Below the pieces are notes generated by a model. The model worked only from the letters and a program-made list of their open reading frames with translations. It was not told the DNA's origin and did not search any database. A stretch of DNA of 64,000 bases from assembly GCF_030814475.1 (NCBI RefSeq), contig NZ_JAUSVF010000001.1, positions 1,075,001 to 1,139,000 on the forward strand. Reading direction: 5' to 3'. Position numbers and translations under genes: made by a program. The DNA is from Pararhizobium capsulatum DSM 1112 (GTDB taxonomy: Bacteria; Pseudomonadota; Alphaproteobacteria; Rhizobiales; Rhizobiaceae). Shown piece after piece: positions 35,051-45,600 of this stretch; position 1 is the stretch's first letter; each line of letters starts with the position of its first letter.

Positions 35051-36376
35051 ATGGCAGTCATCAAGAACATGGACCGGGGCACCGCGAAGAACGAGACTGC
35101 CAAGGAACCGGAAAGTGCCAAGCCAAAGAGCGTAAACTTGCTGGAAGGGCTTCTGAGTCCCGAGGAGCGGGTGGTGACGCCCCTCAATCGAGGGCGGAAC
35201 AAGCTGCGGCCCGCGACTGAGGCGCCTGCAAAGTCGAAGAGCTGGTTCAAAAAGGCGAGCAAGTTCAGGCTGCGGCATGCCGTGATCATGGGCAGCTTCG
35301 TCGCCGGTGTGGTTGTCCCTGCCTCGCTATCGACATTTTACATGATCTTTATCGCTGCCGATCAATATCACAGCACGGCGTCCTTTTCTGTACGAAGCAT
35401 CGACGCTGTCGGTGGCGGCGATCTCATGGGCCTTTTCGCGCAGGCATCGACGGGTAATACGGGTTCCGATAGCTACATTCTCATCGATTACATCCGCAGT
35501 GATAAGATGCTGCGGCAGGTTGAAGAGAAGTTCAATCTGGACAGCATCTTTGCAGTCCGTGGCCTCGATTACTTCTATGGGCTGGGATCGAATGAAGCCG
35601 TCGAGGACAGGCTTGCCTATTGGCGCAATATGGTTCGGGTGAATTTCGATCATGCATCGGGCATCATGGAGCTGGAGGTCAGGGCTTTTGATCCAGTCGA
35701 GGCCCAGGCGGTCGCAGCGTTCATCATCGAGAAGAGCGATGAGCTGGTAAACAATCTTTCCTCTTCTGCCCGTGAAGGCGTTCTCAAGGCGTCGAGGGAA
35801 GAGATGCAAGTGGCTGAAACGCGGCTGGCTCAGGCCCGCGCGGCCTTGCGTGAATATCGCGATGTGTCGCAGGAAGTCGATCCCGTCGAAGGTGCAAAAC
35901 TCGCTCTTCAGATAATCGGTGGCCTTGAGGCGGAACTGGTAAAGCTCAACTCCGATCTTGCCACTGCAAAGAGCCAGATGAGCGACGACACCCCACGCAT
36001 GCGCGTTCTCAAGGCCCGGATTGATAGCCTCGAGAAACAGCTGAGCACCGAACGTCAGCGTCTCGGGAGTGGTGAACCGACGAGCAGTGGAGCGTCCTCC
36101 TCTGATGTCGCCGGTCGCATCCAGCAATACGAATCTCTTGAAACGGAACGAGAGTTTGCAGAACGGGCTTATGGTGCATCGCTGGCCGGCCTGGAAAAAG
36201 CGCGCCTCGATGCGAGCAGCAAGCAGCGTTATCTCGCCGTCTTCATTGAACCGACTCTCTCGGAACTCGCCCAGTATCCGAGCCGGTTCCTGAATTCCTT
36301 CATCGTCACGCTCGGCCTGCTTTTTGCCTGGGCCATTTTTGTCATGGGCTACTACAATATTCGCGATCGTAACTGA
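35051..36376 (+). CDS. kpsE: Capsule export inner-membrane/periplasmic protein KpsE (RkpR)
   Basis: A 441-residue polysaccharide co-polymerase-like protein. A polar N-terminal tail of about 75 residues precedes a membrane helix (VIMGSFVAGVVVPASLSTFY). A large periplasmic part with coiled-coil segments follows (REEMQVAETRLAQARAALRE and the region to about residue 350), then a second membrane helix near the C-terminus (FIVTLGLLFAWAIFVMGYY). It bridges the KpsMT exporter to the outer-membrane protein RkpU. Its ATG follows the kpsT stop directly. Confidence 0.93.
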   Translation: MAVIKNMDRGTAKNETAKEPESAKPKSVNLLEGLLSPEERVVTPLNRGRNKLRPATEAPAKSKSWFKKASKFRLRHAVIMGSFVAGVVVPASLSTFYMIFIAADQYHSTASFSVRSIDAVGGGDLMGLFAQASTGNTGSDSYILIDYIRSDKMLRQVEEKFNLDSIFAVRGLDYFYGLGSNEAVEDRLAYWRNMVRVNFDHASGIMELEVRAFDPVEAQAVAAFIIEKSDELVNNLSSSAREGVLKASREEMQVAETRLAQARAALREYRDVSQEVDPVEGAKLALQIIGGLEAELVKLNSDLATAKSQMSDDTPRMRVLKARIDSLEKQLSTERQRLGSGEPTSSGASSSDVAGRIQQYESLETEREFAERAYGASLAGLEKARLDASSKQRYLAVFIEPTLSELAQYPSRFLNSFIVTLGLLFAWAIFVMGYYNIRDRN

Positions 36377-36578
36377 CGCGGCAAGATTGTGGTCTTCCTG
36401 TAGAGAAAATGGTGTCCGGCGAGGGGCTTCAGTCCGCGTGAGCGACTCCCCAGGACTGATGTTTTGTACGCTGCGCTTGCCCGACGGCTCGAAGCTTGTC
36501 TAAAGGATATTTCGGTCGCGGTGGTGGTTTGGACGTCGATAACAGTCGCAGTTGATACACCGCTGCCGCCCGGCATTC

Positions 36579-37292
36579 ATGAGCTTGAGAATGAATTTCC
36601 TTTCACGATTCCTGTTCCGTCTAAGATCCTTGCCACGCCTGCGTTTTTTGCGCCCCTTAGCTATTGTTTTGGATTCAGGCGCCGAAAACCGGGTTCATGC
36701 TCTTGGCAGAATGATGGCGACGGTACGTATTCGCGGGCGGGGAAATGTGATCGAGATCGACAAATCATCCTCTTTCAAGGGCCATATCACCGTCAAGGGC
36801 AAGTACAATCGCGTTGTTGTGGGCAGGAATTGCGCACTTGTCGGCGAAATCATGGTCAAAGGAAACAATCAGACCGTCACGATCGGGGATGAGACGACAT
36901 TCGTGTCAGTCTATCTACTGTGCCTTGAAAACAAGGACGTGACGATCGGTCGATCCTGCATGTTTTCGCGCGATATCGAAATTCGCACGAGCGACGCCCA
37001 TGCGTTGATCGACAACAAAAAGAAGACCCGGCTTAACCTGCCAGCGTCTGTCGTCATCGGTGATCACGTGTGGATTGGTGTCGGCGCGGTTATCAGCAAG
37101 GGCTCCGTCATCGCAGACGATAGCGTCGTGGGAGCGAAATCTTTCGTCAACAAGGCATTTTCGGAAAGCAATATTGTGATCGCGGGAACGCCTGCAAAGA
37201 TCATCCGGCGTGGCGTGACATGGAACCGTCAACGCCGGTCACGCTACACCCGCGAAGCCTTGGATGCCTGGCGGCTACCTCCCGAAGACTGA
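36579..37292 (+). CDS. Left-handed beta-helix acyltransferase (WbbJ-like)
   Basis: A 237-residue hexapeptide-repeat acyltransferase. The beta-helix runs from about residue 55 to 200, with repeats such as KGHITVKGKYNRVVVGRN and VVIGDHVWIGVGAVISKGS. The catalytic-histidine segment is EIRTSDAHAL and the closing motif is AGTPAKIIRRG. Such enzymes acetylate sugars in polysaccharides, so O-acetylation of the capsule is likely. I start at ATG 36579; ATG 36591 and TTG 36552 are in the same frame. It follows kpsE after about 200 bases and converges on rkpJ with only 4 bases between stops. Confidence 0.85.
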   Translation: MSLRMNFLSRFLFRLRSLPRLRFLRPLAIVLDSGAENRVHALGRMMATVRIRGRGNVIEIDKSSSFKGHITVKGKYNRVVVGRNCALVGEIMVKGNNQTVTIGDETTFVSVYLLCLENKDVTIGRSCMFSRDIEIRTSDAHALIDNKKKTRLNLPASVVIGDHVWIGVGAVISKGSVIADDSVVGAKSFVNKAFSESNIVIAGTPAKIIRRGVTWNRQRRSRYTREALDAWRLPPED

Positions 37293-37296
37293 CAGC

Positions 37297-38595
37297 CTAC
37301 CCTTGTTGCCGTTTGACGGGCCGTAGACGCGGCCTGATTTTGACGAATGCGCCGGGTTCGTTGATTGTGCGGGCATCAAGCCTTTCGGCAATTGCAGCAG
37401 CGCCCGCATCGGTTCCGCGTTTCGAATAAAAATTCCCGCGGACCTGGATGGTCGCAGCGACCAGCCGGAAAAAAGCCGTTCGCAATAGCTCTTCCGGGGG
37501 TCGAGGTGCCTCCCAGAATTCATCGAGGGATCTCTGGTCTGTGAGGCCTGCCATGTTGAAGATCGCGCTGCCGAGGACTTTGACCGGAACGCCCTTCTGC
37601 AAAGCGTTCAGCCCGACCGTCGAGTTGACCGTGACCACGCCGCGGCAGGAAAGCAGCATTTCGTCCAGATTGCCGCCATCCAGAAAAACGATCCTTTGTA
37701 GAAGGCCCAGCTTGGCGCTCCGCTGCACGATGAAACGTTGCCAGTTGATCAAGCCGTTGTCGAGAGGGTGGATCTTGACGGCAAGTCGCGCATTTGCGGG
37801 GGCATGGCCAGCGAAGGATCGCAGCACATCATCGATCGCTTCGCGCTGGTCATTGTAGGAGGAGTGAGCACGCAGCTGATAGTCGGTCTGGAGCTGGAGC
37901 GGATAGACGAAGAACGGCGTATCCTCCGCCTTCAGCGCGTGAATTGCCGCCTCGGCCGCCTTCTGTCGGCGCTTTCCGCCGGCAAGACGCATGAGCCAGC
38001 CGGCATATTCGGCGAGCGGATGAAAGAGTGCATGTCGATGGTAGTGCGGGTAGAGAAACGAGAGGAAGACGTTGGGCAGATTGTAGAGAAGATCATAGGC
38101 CGCTTCTGCCATGAAGGTCTGGCGGTAGCGTCTTTTCCAATCCGGCTCAGGCAACGTCTTTGCAGCTTCGACGATGTAGTCGGGTGCTATCGGGAAGTGG
38201 GAGTTCGAAGACATGCCATTTCGCTCGATTGTCAGCCAGTCGGGGCGCAGGTAACCCATCTCGATGACAGTGACGTCTATGTCGTGATCCCCCGCGAGAG
38301 CAACCGCAATCCTGTGGTAAGGTCGCTCTTCCCCGAGGAGAACAAGGTCGGTGACACCCTGGGTGTGCATGAACCTGTCCAGATATTGCCGCCAGTGCTC
38401 GCCACCTTTACCGCGATAGGCATGGGCATTCCTCCGTCGCCAGAAAATCTGATCGCCGACATTGAGATTGACGCGCAGGCAGCGATGGCCGCGGAGCTCC
38501 AACTGGTCGGCGATCTTCGTGAAGAGCGATGAGGAAGGCCCCTGAAGGAACAGGAAAACCCGTGCGATGTCGGAATGTGCTTCAGAGGCCGGCAT
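37297..38595 (-). CDS. rkpJ: KpsS-like capsule polysaccharide biosynthesis protein RkpJ
   Basis: A 432-residue member of the capsule-synthesis family on the KpsS side. Features are VFLFLQGPSSSLFTKIADQLELRG at the start (here given only as landmark VFLFLQGPSSSLF), TPFFVYPLQLQTDYQLRAHS, VKIHPLDNGLINW, and VVTVNSTVGLNALQKGVPVK. In E. coli KpsS adds the first beta-Kdo to the lipid acceptor. As the last gene of rkpA-G-H-I-J it could act on the lipid made by that operon (inference). Its start overlaps the rkpI stop by 14 bases. Confidence 0.9.
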   Translation of the reverse strand: MPASEAHSDIARVFLFLQGPSSSLFTKIADQLELRGHRCLRVNLNVGDQIFWRRRNAHAYRGKGGEHWRQYLDRFMHTQGVTDLVLLGEERPYHRIAVALAGDHDIDVTVIEMGYLRPDWLTIERNGMSSNSHFPIAPDYIVEAAKTLPEPDWKRRYRQTFMAEAAYDLLYNLPNVFLSFLYPHYHRHALFHPLAEYAGWLMRLAGGKRRQKAAEAAIHALKAEDTPFFVYPLQLQTDYQLRAHSSYNDQREAIDDVLRSFAGHAPANARLAVKIHPLDNGLINWQRFIVQRSAKLGLLQRIVFLDGGNLDEMLLSCRGVVTVNSTVGLNALQKGVPVKVLGSAIFNMAGLTDQRSLDEFWEAPRPPEELLRTAFFRLVAATIQVRGNFYSKRGTDAGAAAIAERLDARTINEPGAFVKIRPRLRPVKRQQG

Positions 38596-40201
38596 GTCGC
38601 AACAGCGCCTTCAGAAGATTCCACGGCTCTTCCTCGCACTCAGCCACCGGCGTTTCCTCGCCGGTTCGCGCTTTTGCCAAGGGTACGATCAAATAATCTG
38701 TGCGGGGATCGGGAAAAGGATCCGCGAAGGATTTCAGCAACGGTGCGTGGTCACCGTAGAAAACCAGCCATACCGGGCGGTCGAGCGTATCGAGTTCGGC
38801 GACGAACTCTCCGAGTGCTCGATCGGATTGCTGCAGGATATCGAGGTAGATGTCCACCGGGTTTGTCAGCCCTTCGACGCGCCCGGGTTCCCACGGGCCG
38901 TGATTGGCCATCGAGGCCACGAAGATGAAGCTGCCATCGCTGTCAGGCTGCTCGGTGACGGCCTCCATTACCTTTTGCCCAAGCGTTGCATCCGAGACAT
39001 AAGGCCCGTCGCGCGTTGGATTGTGGTCAAATCCGTCGAGCATCGTCATTTTTTCGAAGCCAAGCTGCGGCATGGCCTTGTGGCGCAGAAAGAAGGTCCG
39101 GTCGTAGGGGTGGATGAAGTGGGTGTTCCATCCAGCCTTCTTCAGCTTGGTGGGCCAAACGATTTCGGTGTAATGGCTGGCGCGCAGGTAGGGGTAGCTG
39201 GCATCGACGTGCAGGTCGTCGGGCACCAGGCCGCTCAAAACTGCGAATTCCGTGCGCAGGGTGTAACCACCCTCAAACACGGTTGCCAGACGTCCCCATT
39301 GCAAAGCCCGCTTTCGCAAGCGATCGATTGTGGGCAAATCGAGGCTCTCAACGCCGCAATGACGCATGTCCAGGAAGGATTCCGACTGCCACACGATGAT
39401 AAGAGGGGCTTTGTTTTCGTCATCATGGCCGATCAGGTCCTGTACGACGGACAGGAAGCGCTCCGACAATTCCGCGACGATTTTTTCCCGCTGGCGGCCG
39501 AGCCAGATGATGAAATGGAAGATGACCGATACGAAGGTGCCGAAGCGAAGTGTGCTGACTTTGGCATTCGGCTTGCCGACAAGGTGTTGTACGGCGCTGG
39601 CGATCGGTCTGTTGACCGGTCCGTAGAACAGTAGCACCCAGGGCAGGTCGGCCACGAGGATCATGACGGTGATCCACCACAGGCGATTGCCGGCGGGGAG
39701 AATATGGGGCTCGAAATACATGTAGAGCGCGGAGGCGCCGAACACGTAGAGGAGCGAGACGAGCCAGAACACGATGTTCAGTGAATTGGCGTAGAAGATC
39801 GACTTGTATTTGAAAACATCGGCAACGAGCGCGATATCGGAGAAAACCAGCGGCTCGCGGATGAACTGAAACTTGGCGCGCGAAATGCCGGTGAAAATGA
39901 CGAAGAAACTGATCGTACCGGCTGAAGCATAAAGCGGACGCCAGGAGATCGAGAAGAAGCCCGCAAAGACCAGGGCAATGATCGGCAGCCTTGCGATCAG
40001 ATCCAGGGCAATTTGCCCGCGGCTGCGGGAAGGGGTGTGCTTGCGCCGCTGCCGCGCCGGCAGGGCGTATTTGTCCGTCGCGAAAACGATGGCGCTGGAG
40101 AAGAGATAGCAAAAGACAGTCAGCGCTAACGGATGATCATGCAGATGCAGCGATGTCGTCAGCAAGCGGTGTCCTCGAAGCAGTTCGGCGGCGGCGAGCA
40201 T
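38582..40201 (-). CDS. rkpI: LtaS/sulfatase-like membrane enzyme RkpI
   Basis: A 539-residue protein with about five N-terminal membrane helices (to about residue 220) and a periplasmic alkaline-phosphatase-superfamily domain. Motifs are IVWQSESFLDM (metal Glu), Thr314 in GYTLRTEF aligned with the LtaS nucleophile, ANHGPWEP, and FYGDHAP (metal Asp/His). LtaS relatives transfer phosphoglycerol or phosphoethanolamine groups. In rhizobia rkpI belongs to the capsule region, but its reaction is not known to me. A head-group transfer to the capsule lipid is a plausible role (inference). Confidence 0.92.
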   Translation of the reverse strand: MLAAAELLRGHRLLTTSLHLHDHPLALTVFCYLFSSAIVFATDKYALPARQRRKHTPSRSRGQIALDLIARLPIIALVFAGFFSISWRPLYASAGTISFFVIFTGISRAKFQFIREPLVFSDIALVADVFKYKSIFYANSLNIVFWLVSLLYVFGASALYMYFEPHILPAGNRLWWITVMILVADLPWVLLFYGPVNRPIASAVQHLVGKPNAKVSTLRFGTFVSVIFHFIIWLGRQREKIVAELSERFLSVVQDLIGHDDENKAPLIIVWQSESFLDMRHCGVESLDLPTIDRLRKRALQWGRLATVFEGGYTLRTEFAVLSGLVPDDLHVDASYPYLRASHYTEIVWPTKLKKAGWNTHFIHPYDRTFFLRHKAMPQLGFEKMTMLDGFDHNPTRDGPYVSDATLGQKVMEAVTEQPDSDGSFIFVASMANHGPWEPGRVEGLTNPVDIYLDILQQSDRALGEFVAELDTLDRPVWLVFYGDHAPLLKSFADPFPDPRTDYLIVPLAKARTGEETPVAECEEEPWNLLKALLRHAGL

Positions 40202-40286
40202 GGCTCGCTGTTGTGCTCAGCCGAGATTTAAAGCAATCGACGTCAGATACAAGCCAAGATTGGCATTTCGACCGATCACTCCCGGC

Positions 40287-41084
40287 TTAGCGCCGGGTAA
40301 TCCGGCCAATGGCACGATCGAGCCACCAGTTGAGCAGCGGTTTGATGAGAGAACCGAAACGGCCAAGGCCGTACAGGGTCGGGCCGAAGAAGACCTCGAA
40401 GATTCCCCGATCGATGGCGCGCACGATCCGGCTGGCGACAACGTCCGCAGACCACGGGGCAACGCGGCCCATCACGACGGCGGCTTCAAGCGGGCGTTCG
40501 TCTAGTTCCCTGGCGAATTGCGGTGTCTCTGTATCCGGCGGAAAGCAGACGGAAATTTTCACGCCATGGGGCTGCGCTTCGGACCGCAATGCCTCAGCAA
40601 ATCCGTGCAACGCAAATTTCGAGGCGCTGTAGGCGCTATAGCCGTAAATGCCGATAAGGCCGGCTCCCGAGGAGACGAGCATGATGCGGCCGGAGCGGCG
40701 CGTTTTCATGGCGGCGTAGACCGCGCGCGCGGCATTGACGCTGCCGGTCAGGTTGGTCTCGATCTGCCGGTTAAACGCTTCTGCCGAGATCGCTTCGAAC
40801 AGGCCGGGCTGCACGATACCTGCAGAAGCAACCAGGATATCGCATGCGCCGAACCGGGCCTCGCAGCGATCCACGGCATCCACCACGGCCGTTTCCCGGC
40901 TGACATCAACACTCTCGACGCAGACTTGTGCATTCGGGTGAACTGCCAGCAAACCGTCACGGGCAGATTGCAGAAGAGCGGGTGTGCGGGCAAGTAAAGA
41001 CACCCTGTCTCCACGCGCGACGAAAATGCGAGCAACGGCAAGCCCGATGCCGCTGGAGCCGCCGGTGACGATCACATGCGCCAT
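40287..41084 (-). CDS. rkpH: Short-chain dehydrogenase RkpH (3-ketodihydrosphingosine reductase-like)
   Basis: A 265-residue classical SDR. NADPH-binding TGGSSGIGLAVA, NNAG-equivalent ASAG, and the catalytic Ser...Tyr-x3-Lys (LVSSGAG, YSAYSASK) are intact. The C-terminal region with PPDTETPQF and a hydrophobic tail with IKPLLNWWLDRAIGRI resembles 3-ketodihydrosphingosine reductases. The adjacent AONS/SPT-fold enzyme would produce just such a 2-amino-3-ketone for it to reduce. The 102 bases before it contain no other gene. Confidence 0.9.
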   Translation of the reverse strand: MAHVIVTGGSSGIGLAVARIFVARGDRVSLLARTPALLQSARDGLLAVHPNAQVCVESVDVSRETAVVDAVDRCEARFGACDILVASAGIVQPGLFEAISAEAFNRQIETNLTGSVNAARAVYAAMKTRRSGRIMLVSSGAGLIGIYGYSAYSASKFALHGFAEALRSEAQPHGVKISVCFPPDTETPQFARELDERPLEAAVVMGRVAPWSADVVASRIVRAIDRGIFEVFFGPTLYGLGRFGSLIKPLLNWWLDRAIGRITRR

Positions 41085-41186
41085 GAATGCCGTCCGAAAG
41101 AATGAAGACCGAGTGTCTTTCTGGCGCGCTTTTGGTTCGCGCGCAAGTAAGGCGATGGAGTGGATGGGATCAGAGAAACGATGGCC

Positions 41187-42602
41187 TCAACGTGCTGCAA
41201 GCATCGCCATCATCTGCTGGATATCGACGGAGGCGAGGCCGAAATTGCGCTCGGTCAGATCCTTCAGTTTTTCAGCCGTCAATGTCACCGTATGGCGGAT
41301 CTGTTCTTCTGTATGCTCGCTGGTAATGAAGAACCTCAGGCGGGCAAGTCCCTCCGGCACGGCCGGATGGATGATCGGCAGGGCATTGATGCCGGCCGCC
41401 AGCAGGTCGTTGGAAAGCTGCACCGCCCGCAATGAATCCCCGATAAGGACAGGCACCACCGAGAAGCCGCCACTCAGTCCGATGTCGAGGCCGGCCTCCT
41501 GGGCCAGCTTCAGGAAAAGGGCACCATTGCGCTTGAGCGCCGCGGACCGCTCCGGCTCCTGCTCCAGGATATCGAGACTGGCGATGGCTGAGGAAGCAAG
41601 AGCAGGCGCAAGGCCGACGCTGTAGACGAAGCCCCCGGCAGAAGCCTTGAGCACGGCGGCGAGTGCTGCGCTACCGGCGATATAGCCGCCGCAGCTCGAC
41701 GTCGTTTTTGAGAGCGTGCCCATCCAGATATCGACCTGCGTGGGGTCTATGCCGAAATGTTCGAACGTACCGCGTCCGCGCTTGCCAAGAATGCCGAGGG
41801 AGTGGGCCTCGTCGACCATCAGCCAGAAACCGTATTCCGACTTGAGTTTCATGATCGCCGGCAGGTTGGCAACGTCACCGTCCATGGAATAGACGCCTTC
41901 GACAATCACCAGGATATGGCGGTAATCGCCGGAAACCGTGCGCAGCACCTGTTCCAGGTCATTGGCATCGTTATGCTTGAACAGCCGGCGGGTGGCGCCG
42001 GAAAGCTTGATACCGGCAAGAGCGCTGTTGTGGATGAACTCGTCATGGACGACGAGGTCCTTGGGTCCCATCAGGCAGCTGATCGCAGCGACATTGGTCA
42101 GGTAACCGCTGACGAAGCATACAGAGGCTTCGACGCCGTAGAAGGCGGCAATGCGCTCTTCAAGCTCCGCATGGGCAGGCCGTTCGCCAGCAACCAGCCG
42201 GCTGGCGGAAGCCGAAATACCGAAAGTATTGATTGCATCACGGGCATGGGAGAGCACATGCGGGTGTTTGTTGAGCCCCAGATAATCGTAGGACGCGAAA
42301 TTGATTAGCTTGCGTCCGTCGATGACGGTCGTTGCACCGGCAGCGGTCTGGTGGGCGCGGTAGAACGGATTGGCGATCCCGAGCTGTTCGCCGGCGATCT
42401 TCTGGGTAAGGACCTGCTTATATTCCGGCAGGTCCTCGAAGCGCGTCTGCTTGCGACGGACGGGTGGAGCGACTTCCCGCTCGGTCCGCGCCATGCGATT
42501 GCGCTCGGACGACTGGTGCGTGTTGCGCATGCGGTCAAGCAGGTTCTGCTTGACGCTGCTGGCCATCTTCGGCCCCATCTCGCGATCGTCGTTCTTGTTC
42601 AT
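41187..42602 (-). CDS. rkpG: AONS/serine palmitoyltransferase-family PLP enzyme RkpG
   Basis: A 471-residue alpha-oxoamine synthase. After a polar extension of about 75 residues comes the PLP fold: NFASYDYLGLNKHP, SASASRLVAGERPAHAELE, VDEAHSLGILGKRGRG, and the Schiff-base Lys299 in GTLSKTTSSCGGYIAG. The family condenses an acyl thioester with an amino acid, losing CO2 (as in biotin, haem and sphingolipid synthesis). Its ATG overlaps the rkpA stop (ATGA), so it is coupled to a PKS without a thioesterase. That suggests that it releases the PKS chain by such a condensation. Confidence 0.93.
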   Translation of the reverse strand: MNKNDDREMGPKMASSVKQNLLDRMRNTHQSSERNRMARTEREVAPPVRRKQTRFEDLPEYKQVLTQKIAGEQLGIANPFYRAHQTAAGATTVIDGRKLINFASYDYLGLNKHPHVLSHARDAINTFGISASASRLVAGERPAHAELEERIAAFYGVEASVCFVSGYLTNVAAISCLMGPKDLVVHDEFIHNSALAGIKLSGATRRLFKHNDANDLEQVLRTVSGDYRHILVIVEGVYSMDGDVANLPAIMKLKSEYGFWLMVDEAHSLGILGKRGRGTFEHFGIDPTQVDIWMGTLSKTTSSCGGYIAGSAALAAVLKASAGGFVYSVGLAPALASSAIASLDILEQEPERSAALKRNGALFLKLAQEAGLDIGLSGGFSVVPVLIGDSLRAVQLSNDLLAAGINALPIIHPAVPEGLARLRFFITSEHTEEQIRHTVTLTAEKLKDLTERNFGLASVDIQQMMAMLAAR

Positions 42603-45600
42603 TGGCTCGCTGCCTTTTCCGCATCGGTACCAGCATGGCGTTGGGCGAGTTCGTGGACGATCTTGTTTTCGCCCGGATCGCCATCGTCTCCGCCACCCTG
42701 GTCGCGTTTGCTGACCTTTTCATAGAGTTTGCGCGCCACGTCGCCGACCGTGGTGTTGTCAGCCACGCCGCTCAGCGGCATATCGAAGCCGGTATTTTGC
42801 TGGAAGCTGATGCCAAGCTCCACCGCCATAAGGCTATCGAGGCCGATTTCCTTGAGGATCTTGTTGCGCGAGATCGTGTCCTTCGACACCCGCAGGATTG
42901 CGGCAATCTCGTTGGCAACCAGATCGTAGAGAATGTCTTCGGCTTCCTGCGAAGACTTGCCCTCGATCATCGCGACGAGATCGAGCGACCTGCCGTCACC
43001 GCCCTGGGTATTCTGGTCGGCACTGCGCAGGATGACGTCGAAGAGCGCATTGCGAACGACCGGCAGATTACGTGCGGCTGCCCAATCCAGTTCGGAGATC
43101 ATCGAGACCGCCGCATCCACTGTGCCGGGGTCCGAGCGAATATACGCCTCCACCTGGGCGAGAGCAACCTGCGCCTTCAGCGCCGTCTTGCCGATACGCT
43201 TGGAAAGCAGATCGTTGACATCGGTGTTCTTGGCCAGATAGCCGGCATCGGCGATCGCGCCGAAGCCGATTGCCAGCGCGGGAAGGCCCGCCTTGCGGCG
43301 CGCGCGCGCCAGGCCTTCAAGATAGCCGTTGGCCGCGACATAGTTGCCCTGGCCCGGGTTGCCGACCAGCGTCGTTGCCGACGAGAACATGATGAAGCGG
43401 TCGAGCGCATCGGTGCGCGTCAGGCGATCGAGCACGGCCGCGCCCTTGGCCTTGACGTCGATGACGGGCTTGTTGCGGGCGCGGTCGAGATTGCTGATCA
43501 GTGCGTCGTCCAGAACCATCGCGGCGTGGATCACGCTCTTCATCGGGCCGATCGTGCGCAACTGTGCCAACAGGTCCGCTGCTGCGATCTCATCCGTCAC
43601 GTCGCAGGCATGCACCGTGGTCGAAACGCCCTTTTTCTCCCAGCGCCCGATTGCTTCCAGCGTTTCCTGATCGGCAAGACCGCGACGGGTGCTGAGCGCG
43701 ATATTGCGTGCGCCCTTTTCCACCAGCCAATTGGCCGCGGCAAGGCCGAAGCCGCCGATGCCGCCGACGACCAGATGTACACCCTCGTCTTCGATTGTGA
43801 GGCGACTTCCGGCCGTGCGCTTGATTTCATCGCGGCCGGCAACCGGCGGAACGACGACGATCTTGCCGATATGGCCGGCATTCTGCATCAGACGGAAGGC
43901 ATTGCCGATCTCGTCGAAATTGAATGCCCGGTAAGGCAGCGGCACAAGCTTGCCTTCTTCGAACAGGGTGCCGATCTCGGTGAAGATACGCTTCGTCAGA
44001 TCCGGTGCGTTGACCAGCAACTGGTCGGCATCGATGCCGAAGTAGCTGATGTTGCGGCGGAAGGGGCGAAGCCCGATCTTGCTGTCGGCGTAGTAGTCGC
44101 GCTTTCCAAGCTCGAGGAAGCGGCCGAAGGGCTTCACCAGCCCGAGGCTCTGTTCCATCGCTTCGGAGAACAGCGAATTAAGCACCAGATCGACGCCTTC
44201 GCCATCAGTTACATTGCGAACGTCCTCGACGAAGCCGAGCGTGCGGGAATCAAAGACATGATCGGCGCCGAGCATCGTGACGAAGCGGCGCTTTTCCCGC
44301 GTACCGGCCGTGGCGATAACCTTGGCGCCGGCAAGCTTGGCAATCTGCAGGGCGGCAAGGCCGACACCGCCGGCCGCCCCGTGGATCAGCACGGTTTCGC
44401 CCGCTCGTATACGGCCAAGTTCCATCAGCGCATAATAGGCCGTGAGGAAAGCGACGGGCACGGTCGCAGCGGCAACGGGGCTGACCGTCGCCGGCAGCCT
44501 GGCAACGCCGGAGCGCGAAACCACGGCGTGGGTGGAGAACGCAGCCGGCGCAATGGCCATGATGGCATCGCCCGCGGAAAGGTCGTTGACACCCGTGCCG
44601 ACGGCAACGACGTGGCCGGAAAGCTCCATGCCGATCGTTGCACCCGCAAAGCCGTCTTCCAGCGCCTCCTCGGGCAGGAGACCCATGGCCCACATCACGT
44701 CCCGGAAGTTCAGGCCGGTCGCCGCAACCTTGACGACAACTTCACCCGGACCCGCCGTCGGTATGACGGTTTCTTCCCAGGCGATGCTGCCAACCTGTGA
44801 GCTGACCTGTTGACGGATCGTGGCCGCATTGAAGTCCCGTGTTCGACGAAGCGCCTTGCCCGCCGGGCCGGGCACGGCCCGGATCTCGCTCAACACGCCG
44901 GTCTTGTCGTTTACCAGCCATTCCCGGTTTGCACCGGCACGCTGAAGCGCAGAGCGCGCAGCAGCGATATGGCTTGCTGTATCGCTGGTATTCACGTCGG
45001 CGAAATCCAGGCAATGGATATCAAGATTGTCGTATTCGTTCTGCAGAACGCGCGCGAAAGTCCACAGACCGCTATTGACGGCGGCCGTAGAGGTTTCCTT
45101 CGTCGCGGCCGTCACAGGCGCGCCCCCCGGCAGGACAAGCGCCAGACGAGGGTGAGTGGCCGGTTCTGCATTTGAATGGAATGCGCGGACGGCTTCTGCA
45201 AATGCGCTCAACTGAAGGACCGCGCTTTGCAGAACTTCCGAATCAGCAAGAGCATCCACAGAGCGTTCCGGCGCAACGTAAATTGCGCGGAGAGGTTTGC
45301 CGCTGAGGGAAGCGAATGCCTGCAGAAGCGCGCTCTTGTCTGCCTCGAGGTCGCCCTTGAGCGCGATCGGAACGGCATCGATCTCACCGATCGTTTTGCG
45401 CATCAGCTTGAAAGACGAATCATGCAGGACAAGCATGGTCTCCGCTATCGCGGCGGAGACATCGTTTGCCGCAGGGCTGGAAGCTCCGCTTTCCGCTTCC
45501 ACGGCAATGATGTTGCCATAGGCCGTCTCGCGATCATTGATGGAAACGTTGCGCAGGCCGAGATCATCGAGGCATTTCTGCCACTGCGTCGTGGTCGCCA

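Noticed and set aside
42602..44800. Long plus-strand open frame (732 codons) opposite rkpA
   Set aside because: It is the antisense of well-supported PKS ER, KR and ACP domains. High GC at third codon positions keeps the opposite frame open, and the translation has no family features. The same applies to 46082-47884 and 47966-49123.
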